This document shows, one piece after another, positions 10,181 through 21,060 of a DNA stretch of 64,000 bases. Both the position numbers and the translations under genes were made by a program. The notes under the pieces were generated by a model, which saw only the letters and a list, made by a program, of their open reading frames with translations, was not told where the DNA came from and did no database searches. Position 1 is the first letter of the stretch, and each line of letters opens with the position of its first letter. Source of the DNA: Palaemon carinicauda (Eukaryota; Arthropoda; Malacostraca; Decapoda; Palaemonidae); assembly GCF_036898095.1 (NCBI RefSeq), contig NC_090729.1, positions 71,926,493 through 71,990,492 of the forward strand. The letters are read 5' to 3'.

Positions 10181-10271
10181 TTCACTGGGCGGCACAGGTT
10201 CGAGCCCAGAAAAGGGATTTTGACGTAGGAAAAATCTATTTCTGGGCGAGGGACCTGTGCCGCCCAGTGAA
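10181..10271 (+). repeat. A1 internal complementary region (ICR)
   Basis: The left half (10181-10213) is the reverse complement of the A1 left end and the right half (10214-10271) is the reverse complement of the A1 right end. The junction reads CCCAGAAAA|GGGATTTTG. In the accepted DIRS1 model the ICR templates joining of the two ends into a circle, so this predicts the circle junction AAAATCCC|TTTTCTGGG. Confidence 0.85.
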
Positions 10272-10315
10272 CCCTCCCAGCTCCTCTCCCTTGGAGTCCC
10301 CAAACTTTGGGTGCT

Positions 10316-10612
10316 AAGGAGTTGGGTTCTGAGCGGATGCAGTGTTAGTAGTACCGAGTGAGGTTGAACGGCTCTCCTCTATTGGGGTTTCTGTCGTGGA
10401 TGAATCTAAATAGTGCGGGACCTCTGGATTATACGCCCAATTTTTATACCGACACCAATAGGTGAGCGAGCTAGTTAACCTAGCACTCCTTTACATTTTT
10501 TCTCTGGTATATTTAGCAGTAAATTACCTAAGAATAAGTGCTAAATGGAGCTTATTCACTGGGCGGCACAGGTCCCTCGCCCAGAAATAGATTTTTCCTA
10601 CGTCAAAATCCC
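10316..10612 (+). repeat. A1 3' inverted terminal repeat
   Basis: The arm is the inverted copy of 384-638 followed by the right outer end, closing with CTACGTCAAAATCCC. After 10612 the B1 leader resumes. Confidence 0.88.
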
Positions 10613-11516
10613 TTTATTCTACAATTTGGTGAAGTACCTTTTGTCTGATTATTGTTAATGGCTTTCGCTGCCTTTCGACGCTATCGAAGATATTGGATTT
10701 TCCTTTTCACACGAATAAGATAGTTTTTTTTTTATTTGTTGGTCCAACTTGGACAGTTTAATTTAACTTGATTTTCAAGATGGTTCCTCTGTTTTTAAAC
10801 TTTGTGTGTAGGGCTAGACCGGCTTTCAAGCTGCTCTTGATTCCCATACAATATGTAGCAGAGGGCATGTGTGTATTTGTTTTCTTTTCTATGTTTGTAA
10901 GATTGAAATGGATAGGATCAAGGACTTTTTTCCCCCGACTTTATAATCTAACGAACAACTCTTAAAGATATAATGGAAGAAAAAACATTAAATTTATGAC
11001 GTCACAATCATGTGACGTAAACTATTAGCAGGGCGAGATCTGAATGCCTCGAAGGAAATCAGTCTGCCATCGCTATGATGTCACAATCCTGTGACGTAAT
11101 CTACGTAGTATGACTTGCAAATTTGTGAATTATTTTCTTTTTCATGCAAGAAATGTTAAAATATTAACTTACTAAGCATAAGTATTTTAATTTTTATAAT
11201 GTAGGGAAATATATTATTTTTTAAGTATACATTTGTCCTATTAGTATAATTTTTGATTTATATAGAGTTTTCATGAGCGTACAGTCAATTTACGCTACGT
11301 AGTACTCTTTACGATCGTTATAGTTTCACAATACTTTTTATCGTTATTTAATATTTTAATTTTGAGAATACTAATATTAATCATATAACCTATTGTATTT
11401 TCTTTCTAGTCCTTGGCGAAATAGTATATCTCTCGCTATGGGCCGATCTATTATGGTGTAATGTGAAATAGTTAAAAGTGCTAGTGTTCAGTGGCATGTA
11501 AACATTTCGCAGTGCA
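10613..11516 (+). other. B1 leader, resumed after A1
   Basis: The sequence contains TTGGTGAAGTAC (about 10625), also found in the leaders of B2 (17566) and, inverted, B4 (near 34795), which places it in the lineage B 5' region. An ATG at about 10780 lies where B4 has its gag start, but the frame decays at once. The rest, to about 11500, is AT-rich without coding signal. Two TGACGTCACAATC-type blocks occur near 11000 and 11080. Confidence 0.55.
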
Positions 11517-13751
11517 GTGGAGGGTGCGTTCGTTTGTGTCCGTCATACTCCTAGCCCGGGACCTCTTCCATGCTCCCCAACCCCTGGGAGAAGGAAAGTC
11601 GAAAGGTTTAGGGAGATGTCAGACCTTGATCAGCGAACGAACGTCCCCTCGTTGACGCATCCCAGGATATGCTCACCCTTGTCATTGGAAAGGCGAGGTA
11701 GAAGTGTTATCCTCGCCGTCGATTGACGCGAGGCTCGCGTTTTATGTTTTCCCTTCCCGCTAGACAAGAGAGTTGCTCTTCATGGGACCAAGCGTCAAGA
11801 TCGCTCCCTCACAGCGATCTGGACGCATTTTCGGGAGGTGGCATAGATCTTGTCGCTCCCTCACTGCATGCTGGGCGCATACGGCATGCGGGGCGCATGC
11901 TGCACGCATATAGCATGCAGGACGTATGCTGGACGCATATAGCATGCTGGACGCATGCAGCTTGCTGCATGCATGGGAGCAGGCCGCTTTCCCGCGTCAG
12001 GTTCGCGAACGTCATAGTTCCAAGCTCGCTCTCGCAGCAAGAACGCACGCGAGCTGCAGTGCTCATGGACACTCCCTCGCAGCGATCTGGACGCGTCACG
12101 GGAGGCGGCAAGGATTTTGACGCTCCCTCACAGAATGCTAAACGCATGCAGCATGCTGGATGCACTCGAGCTATGTAAACGCATACTGTACACACGCGAG
12201 CAGGACGCTCCTCCGCGTCAGAATCGCGTACGTCATAGTTCCGAGCGCGCTCTCGTGGCAAGAACGCACACGAGCTGCAGCGCTTATGGACGCTCCCTCG
12301 CAGCGATCTGGACGTGTTACGGGAGGCGGCAGGGTTCTCCCTCGCGGCATGCTGGACGCATGCAGCACGCTGGACGCATTCTGGACGCATGCAGCACGCT
12401 GGGCGCATGCAGCACGCTGGAAGCTTACCGCAACCTGGCCGCATGCTGGACGCATGCAGTCAGGACTTGTCCCCACAGCATGTTAGACAAGCAGTTGTCC
12501 CTCCTTCGCGACATGCTGGACGCACGCGAGCAGGACTTACCCTCGCAGCATGCGGGTCGCTATGTTGACGCTTCCTTGCAGCATGATGGACTTATGCTGG
12601 AAGCACTTGAACATGACTCTCCCTCGAGACATGCTGGACGCAGCATAACTCTTCTTCACAGCATGCTGAACGCATGCGGGACACAAGCATGCAAGGCGAG
12701 GCGTGTGTTTTCTCCCTCTCGTTCTCCTTCGGAGAATGCTAACCCTTTAGAGGATGTGGCTGCCCCACAGAGACTTTTACAAGCTCCCTGGGTGGATCGC
12801 TGAGTCTTTCAAGGAATGCTAGCAAATGAGGCATTAAACCTATGAATGAGGCATTAAACCTATGAATGAGGCATTAAACCTATGAAGCCAGCTTCCTTAT
12901 CAGGTATGCCAGGATAGATCTCAGAGGAGGAAACGCAGAAAACTCTTCATGCAGCAGATTTTAAGATTACTTGCCATTCTGGCAGACTTATATCCAGAGG
13001 ACTTTTCAGCAGGCTGTACCTCGGAGCCCGCCCTCTCAGTTTTTGAAGGGTAGAGCCCAGGAATCTTCCTCTTTCAAGGAAACAGTGTTAGCCAGATCGG
13101 TCTAGAGGTCTTTTTCGACTCTGAACGATTGGATTCTCAAGAGAAAGTACAAGGAAGGACAACCTTTTCCTTTCCCCCTACAAGATTGGCTTCTAGATCC
13201 TGTGTGTGGTACAAGCTTGGGGAGGTTCTTGGTTTGGAAGTTCCTACCTTCTCCCAAGGAGACTTCTCCTTTTCGTTGACGCCTCACGTAGTTCAGCCAT
13301 GACTAAGGCTAAGGTGATGCGGTCCACGTCGGAAATGGTTCACTTGCTGAAGGACATCTTCAGAACAATCGAGGTCTTCAGCTTGATGGACTGGACTCTA
13401 GGAGTCCTCGCAGACGTCACAGATGATTTTTGCCTGTCTAGATAAGCCTTGAGGAACGGGTTGGTCAAATTCACAACCCTTTTTCATAACAGGTTTTATT
13501 GAGAAAGAGCTATGCTGTTCTTCTTTCCTGTCGTCAGGATTGACTCTCGCTCAGAGAGCAGAGCTCATGTATGCTCCCTTGACCAAAATTCCTCTTCCCT
13601 TCAGAGCTAGTGAAGGACTTATCGGCAGTTATTTCGCACAAACAACGTAAGATCTGCTTACAAAGGACTGCGAGGAAGTGCTTCCGACTAACCTTTTAGC
13701 CAGGAAGGAGAAGGAAGCTTCTCCCACGCGTCAGCCCTTTCGTGGTAGAGC
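11517..13751 (+). pseudogene. gag: B1 gag remnant with internal repeats
   Basis: The start resembles the gag of B4 around CTAGCCCGGGACCTCTTCCA and GGGAGAAGGAAAG. Next comes a repeat-rich centre (11860-12690), then a part near 13080-13440 homologous to the conserved gag body of B4 (the stretch around VLGLGVPA and DWSLGAF). The reading frame is broken many times and only short pieces of 60-230 codons are open. The centre is an expanded repeat rather than an ordinary protein domain. No function is expected. Confidence 0.65.
11860..12690 (+). repeat. Minisatellite in B1 gag, GCATGCTGGACGCATG-type
   Basis: Irregular tandem units share GCATGCTGGACGCATGCAG, mixed with a longer block carrying CTCCCTCGCAGCGATCTGGA that recurs near 11800, 12070 and 12290. 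Unit length varies around 15-30 bp. Coding in one frame gives runs such as MLDACSMLDA, so the repeats may once have been translated. The position in gag matches the repeat arrays of B2 and B4. Confidence 0.75.
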
Positions 13752-15305
13752 TTGTCTATAAGAGGACAGAGAATGGCTGCTGGAGGTCAACCTCTTAACC
13801 CCAAACAGCAACTAAAACCCAAAAGTGATCTCAACCTCCAGACACAAGTATTCCACTACTGGCAGCAGCTCTTGCAAGAGCAGGTTAACCAGATGCTGTC
13901 AAAAGCAGCAATAGAAGTGGTAGAAATCTTCTCGTCAGGGGGATTTTACAACAGACTTTTTCTAGTTCCATAGAGCTCGGGGGTTTGGAGACCTGTTCTG
14001 GACGTAAGTCCTCTGAACAAGTTCTTGAGCAAGTCAAGTTTTCCTTGGAGTCTTCTGCGTCAGTCCTAGCAGGCACCAGACAGGGAGACTGGATGGTGTC
14101 GTTAGATCTGCAGGACGCGTATTTCCACATCCCGATACACCCGAACTAGAGAAATTTTCTGAGATTCGTGTTCCAAGAACTACTAGTTCAAAGCACTCTG
14201 TTTTGGACTGAGCCCGGCTCCCTACGTTTTTCACCCGAGTGGTTGTCAACGTGGCTCGCTGGCTACATTTGAAGGTAGTACAGATATCAATGTACCTGGA
14301 TGATTGGCTACTCAGAGCCAGGTCGCAAGAAAGTGTCTGGAAGGTCTTCAAATTACAACGTCCTTGATGCAACGGCTAGGTCTAGTGGTGAACCTAGCAA
14401 AATCTCAACTGACTCCCTCGCAAACATCATCTACCTGGGGATGAGGATTCAGTCTGTGGTTTCTCGGGCTTTTCCAGCCCCGAAACCCATTCTAGATTGC
14501 CTAGAAAAGGTGCGACACTTCCTGACATACGGTCCTGCTTGGTAGGAGAATGGATGAGTCCACTGGGTACCCTCTCATCGATCGAGCAGTTGGTATCCCT
14601 GGGGAGACTTCATTTACGGCCTCTTCAATTCCATCTTGCAAATTTTGGACGAGAGGTCAAGGTCTAGGAAAGTGGTTGCCGATTCCTCTGGGGATTAGGA
14701 ACGATGCCAACAAACTCCTGGAATGCCTCAAACTTTATCTGAGGAACCCCTACCTAGTGCTGTATTCTGACGCCTCAGACATGGGGTGGGGTGCAACACT
14801 GGGGAAGGCCGGGATATCGAGTCTGTGGGAAGAGTCTCAGAGGGAATGGCACATAAACATCAAGGAGCTAGTGGCTATTCACCTAGCACTATTACACTTT
14901 CAGGAGGAAGTCCAAGGAAACTTAGTTCAGGTCAACGCAAACAACACCACAGCGTTGGCCTACATCAAGAAGCAGGGAGGCACTCGTTCAGACTCACTTT
15001 ACGGGGCTGCGAGAGATCTACTACTGTGGGCGAAAGCGTGGGACATAACCCTGATAACTCGCTTCATAGAAGGGGAAAAGAACTTCAGGGCGGACCTTCT
15101 CAGCAGAGGAAGACAAGTTCTAACTACAGAGTGGACCCTACATCACGAGGTGTACACCAGCCTTTGGATGTTGTGGGGTCAACCCTCAATAGACCTCTTC
15201 GCTACACAGTTGACAAAGAGGTTGCCAGTGTATTGCTCTCCAGTCCCTGACCAGGAAGCAGCTGCAGTGGACATTTTTCTCTTGGACTGGAGGGGGGGGA
15301 CCTAA
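13752..15305 (+). pseudogene. pol: B1 pol remnant: RT and RNase H
   Basis: The RT part (13752-14545) shows SGGFYNRLFLVP, MVSLDLQDAYFHIPIHP and MYLDDWLL-like pieces, but they lie in different frames with stops. The RNase H part (14550-15305) is open: YSDASDMGWGATL, KELVAIHLAL, NNTTALAYIKKQGG and FRADLLSRG. At the third catalytic position it reads VNANNTTAL where B4 has VNSDNTTAL, so an Asp is lost. It ends after SIDLFATQLTKRLPVYCSP in the methyltransferase-like part. Inactive. Confidence 0.85.
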
Positions 15306-15479
15306 ATGTGTACGTTTTTCCACCATTCAAGATCCTGAACTGAGTGCTGAAAAGGTTCAAGGAATCGTACAACGCCCGCATCTAGTCAAACAGCCACACA
15401 TAGAGAGGTACCATCAGAATATCCCCGCTCTCAATCTGACTGCCTTTCTACGATCGGAAAGCGGCAAGAGCAGGGCTTT

Positions 15480-16471
15480 TCAAGGGAAGCTACATGAGCT
15501 ATCGCGAGAGGTAGAAGGTCATCCACTCTTAGAGTTTACCAATCTAAGTGGGACGTGTTTAGAGAATGGTGCAGGACTAACAAACTTTCCTCTACCAGTA
15601 CCTCTATAGCCCAAATACAGTAACAGACTTTTTGTTGCATCAGCGAACAAAAGAGATTCTGGCTGTACCTACCATCAAGGGTTACCGCAGGTAATAAGGA
15701 TCTCTCGGATCTCATTAGAACTTTTGAGACAGCTAAGAGAAAGGACAATCCAACCCCCTCTTGGAACCTGGATGTAGTCCTGGCCTTTTTTATCTCAAGT
15801 AGGTTTGAACCCCTTGACAAGGCTTCTTGGAAGGATCTTACCAAAAAGACTCTATTCCTAATTGCATTGGCTACAGCCAAAAGAATAGGAGAGTTACAAG
15901 CCATCAGCAAGAAGGTGGGCTTTAATGGAGACAATGCAGTTTGCTCCCTTCAGCTAGGCTTTCTCGCCATAAACGAGAATCCTTATCGACCTTGGCCAAG
16001 ATCTTTTACCATCCCAGAGCTATCTCATTTAATTGGACGGGAAAAGGAGAGAGGCCTTTGTCCAGTGAGAGCTCTAAAATTTTTATCTGCACACATCCAA
16101 ACACCTGAGAGGACAAGCAGACAACCTCTGGTGCTCAGTTAAAAAGCCCTCTTTGCCTTTATCAAAGAATACCCTGGCTTTTTTCAATAAGGATTTGATA
16201 AGGGAAGCTCACCAGAATTGTGAAGTAAAAAGTTTTCCCTATCCTTAAGGTTAAACCACATGAGGTTAGAGCTGTAGCAACTTCTATGGCTTACAAGCAC
16301 AATAGGTCAATGAAGTCAATTTTGGAGGCTACTTTCTGGCGAAGTAAATTAATATTTACAGACTGTTATCTTAAGGATGTCCAGACACAATATGAAGATT
16401 GTTGTTCCCTGGGTCCTTATGTTACCTCCAGCATCGTAGTTGGAGAAGGGTCTACTGCCTCTTCCCTTTAA
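15480..16471 (+). pseudogene. YR: B1 tyrosine recombinase remnant
   Basis: Pieces of YR are recognisable in several frames. The catalytic part has ATAKRIGELQAIS (first Arg), HEVRAVATSMAY (His and Arg), and FWRSKLIFTDCYLKD with the Tyr. Breaks lie near 15600-15860 and at a stop near 16141. It is homologous to the intact YR of B4. Confidence 0.85.
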
Positions 16472-16899
16472 CCTTTTTTATTATATACCCTTGCCTTTTT
16501 TCTTGTACTTGTGTTCACAGGCTGTCTGTGAAGGTTGTTGCAGCCTTCCACAGTCTGGAATGCAAGTCAAGTTAGTTTTTTATGGTGTGTGTTTTTAACT
16601 TTGGAGTAGGTGGTCAGAATCATTATCCATGGCTATGCCAGGGTAGCAAGGGTGGAAGTCTAGCCACACTAAGGTCGAGGACCTTGTGGCAGCCCCACAG
16701 AGACTTTTACAGCCCCCTGGGTGGATCACTGAGTCTCTTAAGGAATGCAGGCAAATGAAGCAGAATAACTATGAAGCCAGCTTCCTTATCAGGTAAGAAC
16801 CAGATTATTGGTACTTGTACTACCAATTGTAGCTATTAATAATTATACGAATTCCCGATGGGATGAGGTTTTCTACCCGTCACCAATGGTGTCAATCAG
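16472..16899 (+). other. B1 3' untranslated segment
   Basis: About 430 bases without a coding frame. A block near 16680-16800 (CCACAGAGACTTTTACA and GCCAGCTTCCTTATCAGGTA) also occurs at about 12760-12905, so part of the 3' region was copied into, or shared with, the gag region. Confidence 0.5.
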
Positions 16900-17245
16900 C
16901 TATATATATATACTGTATGTAACTACCAGGGAAGTTACATATTTAAAAAAGGTATTTTTATTATAAAATTAATTTTTAAATATACTTACCTGGTAGTTAT
17001 ATACAGTATATATAAAAGGGCCCTCCCTCCTCCCTCCTGAAAACAGGGGCATGGAATTTCTGAGGAATGTTGGGAATGGTTCTAGTAACCTATGAGAGAT
17101 GGCGCTCATGTATGACCACCTACTGTCATGGCAGCGATTGCCACGAAATTTGAATTTCTGCCGTGCGCGATGAAACGCGGGATTTAAGCTATATATATGT
17201 AACTACCAGGTAAGTATATTTAAAAATTAATTTTATAATAAAAAA
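16900..17245 (+). repeat. B1 ICR and 3' inverted terminal repeat
   Basis: At about 16900-17005 the complement of the left end (ACTACCAGGGAAGTTACATA) is joined to the complement of the right end (TTATTATAAAATTAATTTTT), giving the ICR. The 3' ITR follows and closes with TTTTATAATAAAAA at 17245. By itself 16951-17245 looks like a palindromic MITE, but the unit is explained as ITR plus ICR. Confidence 0.8.
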
Positions 17246-17322
17246 GGGATTTTGACGTAGGAAAAATCTATTTATGGGCGAGAGACCTGTGCCGCCCAGT
17301 GAAATGCTCCATTTTACGAATA
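17246..17322. repeat. Lineage A terminal fragment
   Basis: The segment starts GGGATTTTGACGTAGG and continues through GCCGCCCAGTGAAATGCTCC. It is the inverted form of the right outer end of A1 with a few changes. It begins exactly at its terminal base against the end of B1 and is cut after about 75 bp by B2-like sequence (TACTTACCTGGCAG). Confidence 0.75.
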
Positions 17323-19033
17323 GTACTTACCTGGCAGTATATATATATATAGCTGATATCTCTAAATCGGCAGAATTTTTCAAAACGAGGCAACCGCCTT
17401 GTGGTGGTTGGGAGGTAGGTGGTTACACCCGTCACAGGGTGGTCCAAGGAATCATTCCCGTGTCCAAGACTTCAGTTCATCTCTGCCGGCTGGATCGAAA
17501 ACATAGTCGGTCCACCATTGGGAGTTTTTCGAATAATTTTCCCTTCTTCGCTTTTTTGGACTTCGTTTGGTGAAGTACACTGATTTAGGGATTTGGCAAT
17601 CGTGTTTTGTTATTATTATTGTACTATTTACTTTGTTTATCATGAGTGAAAACTTAATTTTTGTTTGTGCACTATATTTTAGGTGCAAAGTTTTTAATCC
17701 GGATGACGGAAATACGTTCCGCCAACTCTATGACGTCACAGTCGTGTGACTTAATCTTCATTGTATGGCTTGCAAATTCTCTTTATTTGTTTTTTTATGT
17801 AAAGAATGGGAGGAATTCCACTTATATAAGTTTTTTACTTTTAATGTAAAATTTTAAAGAAATATTTGTCCATTTAGTTTTCGTTCTTTAAATCATCGAT
17901 CTAATTTCATAAATTAAATAGAACTAGCGTATGGTTAATTTACGCTGTTAGTTCTCGTTACTATCGATGCAGTCCCAACATGCCTTGGTAGCGTTCTTTT
18001 CGATATGGGAATTAAAGTGTTGGCTATAATACTCCAAAAACAACGATATGGGAATTCTAGTTTTAGTAGTATTTTCATTTATATGTTCCTATTGTTTACA
18101 TTTATATATATAGATACGTTATTGCTATATCTGTTCTTTTTATCATTACAACTCGCTTGTTTTTGAAAACCCTTTGAATTAATTGTGGATTACATTTGTT
18201 TTCCCATTTTCTGTTCATTTTAATCTTTAACGTATAACTTTCCCGGCGTTTGTATGTAACTACTGGGTAGGTATTTATGACATTTAATTTTACCGGTGGT
18301 TATATGTAACTACCGGGTGAGTGTGTTCAACATTTATTTTTAATCTCAACTCTTGCCCGGTGGTTTTTTCTTTTTGTGACCGCCGGGTAAGTATGTTTGG
18401 AAGTTTATTTTATTATGGATATGTCAGTTTAATATTTTATAAAAATATTTTGTTACTGTTTATATAGCAAGTACTAGAGATGATTTTGCTTTCTCATTCA
18501 AGCCCGTGGCAGCAGAATAAGTTCTCTCACAACGGGCAGGACTAATTATGGTCTTTTGTGTAAGAGTTTAATAGTGCAAGTTTCAGTGCTAAATTAGGCA
18601 TTGGATTCTTTCAGCACAGTGGACGTCGTTTTCCTAGCCTTAGACCTCTTCCAAGCTCCCCGGCCCATGGGAGAAGGAACGTCGATCGGTGAAAGGAAAC
18701 GAGAGGCGTTAGCTCACGACCAAACACCCTCGCGAGCGTTCCTGTTAACGTTCCCAAGAATGCTCGCCCTTGCCATGGGAAAGCAAAGAGCATTGGACGT
18801 TTAGATTCTTACACTGCTTTTAGAGTTTCGCATTGCATCACTTTTGATTTTAATGGCAATACAGTACTATAAGTCATAGATATTCGCTGATAATATCAAT
18901 GCTTACAAACCGTCATTGACTCGGTTTTTGTCCCAGAGCGCCAGTCGGCCATATGAACCCTCTGGTCGGAACCGAACGCGCCGAGCGGCATAATGAATAT
19001 CATTTTGCCTTAACGCTCGGCGCTAAGTCTTTC
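17323..19033 (+). other. B2 leader and 5' gag region, no intact gene
   Basis: The stretch is AT-rich, with only short frames (under 70 codons). It contains TATGACGTCACAGTCGTGTG near 17730, similar to blocks in the B1 leader near 11000, and a decayed gag start at 18600-18800. I see no other feature. Confidence 0.5.
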
Positions 19034-20531
19034 AAGACAGGACGATCGGCGCCTCGTCTTTCAGGACGATCGCCTCCTCGTCTTTCAGGGCGAATGCAGC
19101 CTCGTCTTTCAGGGCGAATGCAGCCTCGTCTATCAGGGCGAATGCAGCCTTGTCTTTCAGGGCGAATGCAGCCTCGTCTTTCAGGGCGAATGCAGCCTCG
19201 TCTTTCAGGGCGAATGCAGCCTCGTCTTTCAGGGCGGATGCTGCCTCGTCTTTCAGGGCGGATGCAGCCTCGTCTTTCAGGGCGGATGCAGCCTCGTCTT
19301 TCAGGGCGAATGCAGCCTCGTCTTTCAGGACGAATGCAGCCTGGTCTTTCGGGACGAATGCAGCCTCGTCTTTCAGGACGAATGCAGCCTGGTCTTTCGG
19401 GACGAATGCAGCCTCGTCTCTCGGGACTAATGCAGCCTCGTCTTTCGGGACGAGTGCAGCCTCGTCTTTCGGGGCGAGTGCAGCCTCGTCTCTCGGGACT
19501 AATGCAGCCTCGTCTTTCGGGACGAGTGCAGCCTCGTCTTTCGGGGCGAGTGCAGCCTCGTCTCTCGGGGCGAGTGCAGCCTCGTCTTTCGGGACGAGTG
19601 CAGCCTCGTCTTTCGTGACGTGGGCAGCCTCGTCTTTCGGGGCGAGTGCAGCCTCGTCTTTCGGGACGAGGGCAGCCTCGTCTTTCGGGGCGAGTGCAGC
19701 CTCGTCTTTCGTGACGTGGGCAGCCTCGTCTCTCGGGACGAGGGCAGCCTCGTCTTTCGGGACGAGGGCAGCCTCGTCTTTCGGGGCGAGGGCAGCCTCG
19801 TCTTTCGGGGCGAGGGCAGCCTCGTCTTTCGGGGCGAGGGCAGCCTCGTCTTTCGGGGCGAGGGCAGCCTCGTCTTTCGGGGCGAGGGCAGCCTCGGAGG
19901 GCAGCCTCGTCTTTCGGGGCGAGGGCAGCGAGGGCAGCCTCGTCCTTCGGGGCGAGGGCAGCCTCGTCCTTCGGGGCGAGGGCAGCCTCGTCTTTCGGGG
20001 CGAGGGCAGCCTCGTCTTTCGGGGCGAGGGCAGCCTCGTCCTTCGGGGCGAGGGCAGCCTCGTCCTTCGGGGCGAGGGCAGCCTCGTCCTTCGGGGCGAG
20101 GGCAGCCTCGTCTTTCGGGGCGAGGGCAGCCTCGTCCTTCGGGGCGAGGGCAGCCTCGTCTTTCGGGGCGAGGGCAGCCTCGTCCTTCGGGGCGAGGGCA
20201 GCCTCGTCTTTCGGGGCGAGGGCAGCCTCGTCCTTCGGGGCGAGGGCAGCCTCGTCTTTCGGGGCGAGGGCAGCCTCGTCCTTCGGGGCGAGGGCAGCCT
20301 CGTCTTTCGGGGCGAGGGCAGCCTCGTCCTTCGGGGCGAGGGCAGCCTCGTCTTTCGGGGCGAGGGCAGCCTCGTCTTTCGGGGCGAGGGCAGCCTCGTC
20401 CTTCGGGGCGAGGGCAGCCTCGTCTTTCGGGGCGAGGGCAGCCTCGTCCTTCGGGGCGAGGGCAGCCTCGTCTTTCGGGGCGAGGGCAGCCTCGTCCTTC
20501 GGGGCGAGGGCAGCCTCGTCTTTCGGGACGA
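19034..20531 (+). repeat. 24-bp tandem array (minisatellite) in the gag position of B2
   Basis: About 62 units of 24 bp, with consensus CCTCGTCTTTCGGGGCGAGG plus GCAG, run into the N tract. Units change along the array: AGGGCGAATGCAG on the left, GGGACGAGTGCAG in the middle, GGGGCGAGGGCAG on the right. From about 19900 on, units with TCTTTCGG and TCCTTCGG often alternate, giving a 48-bp higher-order unit. Two rearranged units occur at 19890-19935. Because 24 is a multiple of three and the unit has no stop, long frames open on both strands; these are not separate genes. Confidence 0.95.
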
Positions 20532-21031
20532 NNNNNNNNNNNNNNNNNNNNNNNNNNNNNNNNNNNNNNNNNNNNNNNNNNNNNNNNNNNNNNNNNNNNN
20601 NNNNNNNNNNNNNNNNNNNNNNNNNNNNNNNNNNNNNNNNNNNNNNNNNNNNNNNNNNNNNNNNNNNNNNNNNNNNNNNNNNNNNNNNNNNNNNNNNNNN
20701 NNNNNNNNNNNNNNNNNNNNNNNNNNNNNNNNNNNNNNNNNNNNNNNNNNNNNNNNNNNNNNNNNNNNNNNNNNNNNNNNNNNNNNNNNNNNNNNNNNNN
20801 NNNNNNNNNNNNNNNNNNNNNNNNNNNNNNNNNNNNNNNNNNNNNNNNNNNNNNNNNNNNNNNNNNNNNNNNNNNNNNNNNNNNNNNNNNNNNNNNNNNN
20901 NNNNNNNNNNNNNNNNNNNNNNNNNNNNNNNNNNNNNNNNNNNNNNNNNNNNNNNNNNNNNNNNNNNNNNNNNNNNNNNNNNNNNNNNNNNNNNNNNNNN
21001 NNNNNNNNNNNNNNNNNNNNNNNNNNNNNNN
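20532..21031. other. Assembly gap of exactly 500 N
   Basis: The round length suggests a gap of unknown true size. It interrupts the 24-bp array on the left. On the right it removes the ICR and 3' ITR expected for A2, so array copies and whole element ends may be missing. Confidence 0.98.
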
Positions 21032-21060
21032 TAATCCAATCTTCACAAAGTACCAAATCC

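Larger units (their letters stand above)
366..10612 (+). mobile_element. A1: DIRS-type retrotransposon, lineage A, nested in B1, carrying PB1
   Basis: A1 starts with TTTTCTGGGCTCGAACC and ends with CTACGTCAAAATCCC. The inner ITR arms (384-638 and 10316-10570) look identical as inverted copies over about 255 bp, so the insertion is young. Gene order is a spliced gag (1893-2063 plus 2197-4266), pol (to 6100) and YR (6088-6451 plus 9266-9876), then the ICR (10181-10271). The only disabling lesion I see is PB1 inside YR. Both flanks belong to the B1 leader (GATATATTAC on the left, TTTATTCTAC on the right). No long target duplication is present, as known for DIRS elements. Confidence 0.9.
136..17245 (+). 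mobile_element. B1: DIRS-type retrotransposon, lineage B, degenerate, interrupted by A1
   Basis: B1 begins with TTTTTAAATATGTAACTT at 136 and ends with an inverted version of the same terminal module near 17245. Its 5' ITR (136-335) is repeated inverted at about 17060-17245. A1 (366-10612) splits its leader. After A1 come, in order, a gag remnant, a pol remnant with RT and RNase H, a YR remnant, an ICR (about 16900-17005) and the 3' ITR. Stops and frame breaks occur in every gene, so B1 cannot act on its own. It is flanked on the left by a lineage C-like terminus and on the right by a lineage A terminus. Without A1 it is about 6.9 kb, close to the 6.5 kb of the complete relatives B3 and B4. 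Confidence 0.8.
17323..20531 (+). mobile_element. B2: 5' part of a lineage B DIRS element, truncated by the gap
   Basis: The leader has TTTGGTGAAGTAC (17566), and a gag-like block at about 18630-18790 (CTTCCAAGCTCC, GGGAGAAGG, GCTCGCCCTTGCCATGGGAA) is homologous to the gag starts of B1 and B4. A 24-bp array follows from about 19034 to the gap. No pol or YR is seen. In the leader, near 18240-18400, three degenerate copies of a TAACTACCGGGTAAGT-like terminal motif lie in tandem. The rest of the element is missing or inside the gap. Confidence 0.6.

Noticed and set aside
16949..17245. MITE-like palindromic element, and similar units at 21815-22143, 28456-28786 and 45995-46322
   Set aside because: The units are fully explained as DIRS 3' ITR plus ICR, because the matching inverted arm lies at the other end of each element and coding remnants lie between.
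19034..20531. CRISPR-like appearance of a regular repeat array
   Set aside because: There are no unique spacers, units are contiguous and diverged, and the context is a eukaryotic retrotransposon.
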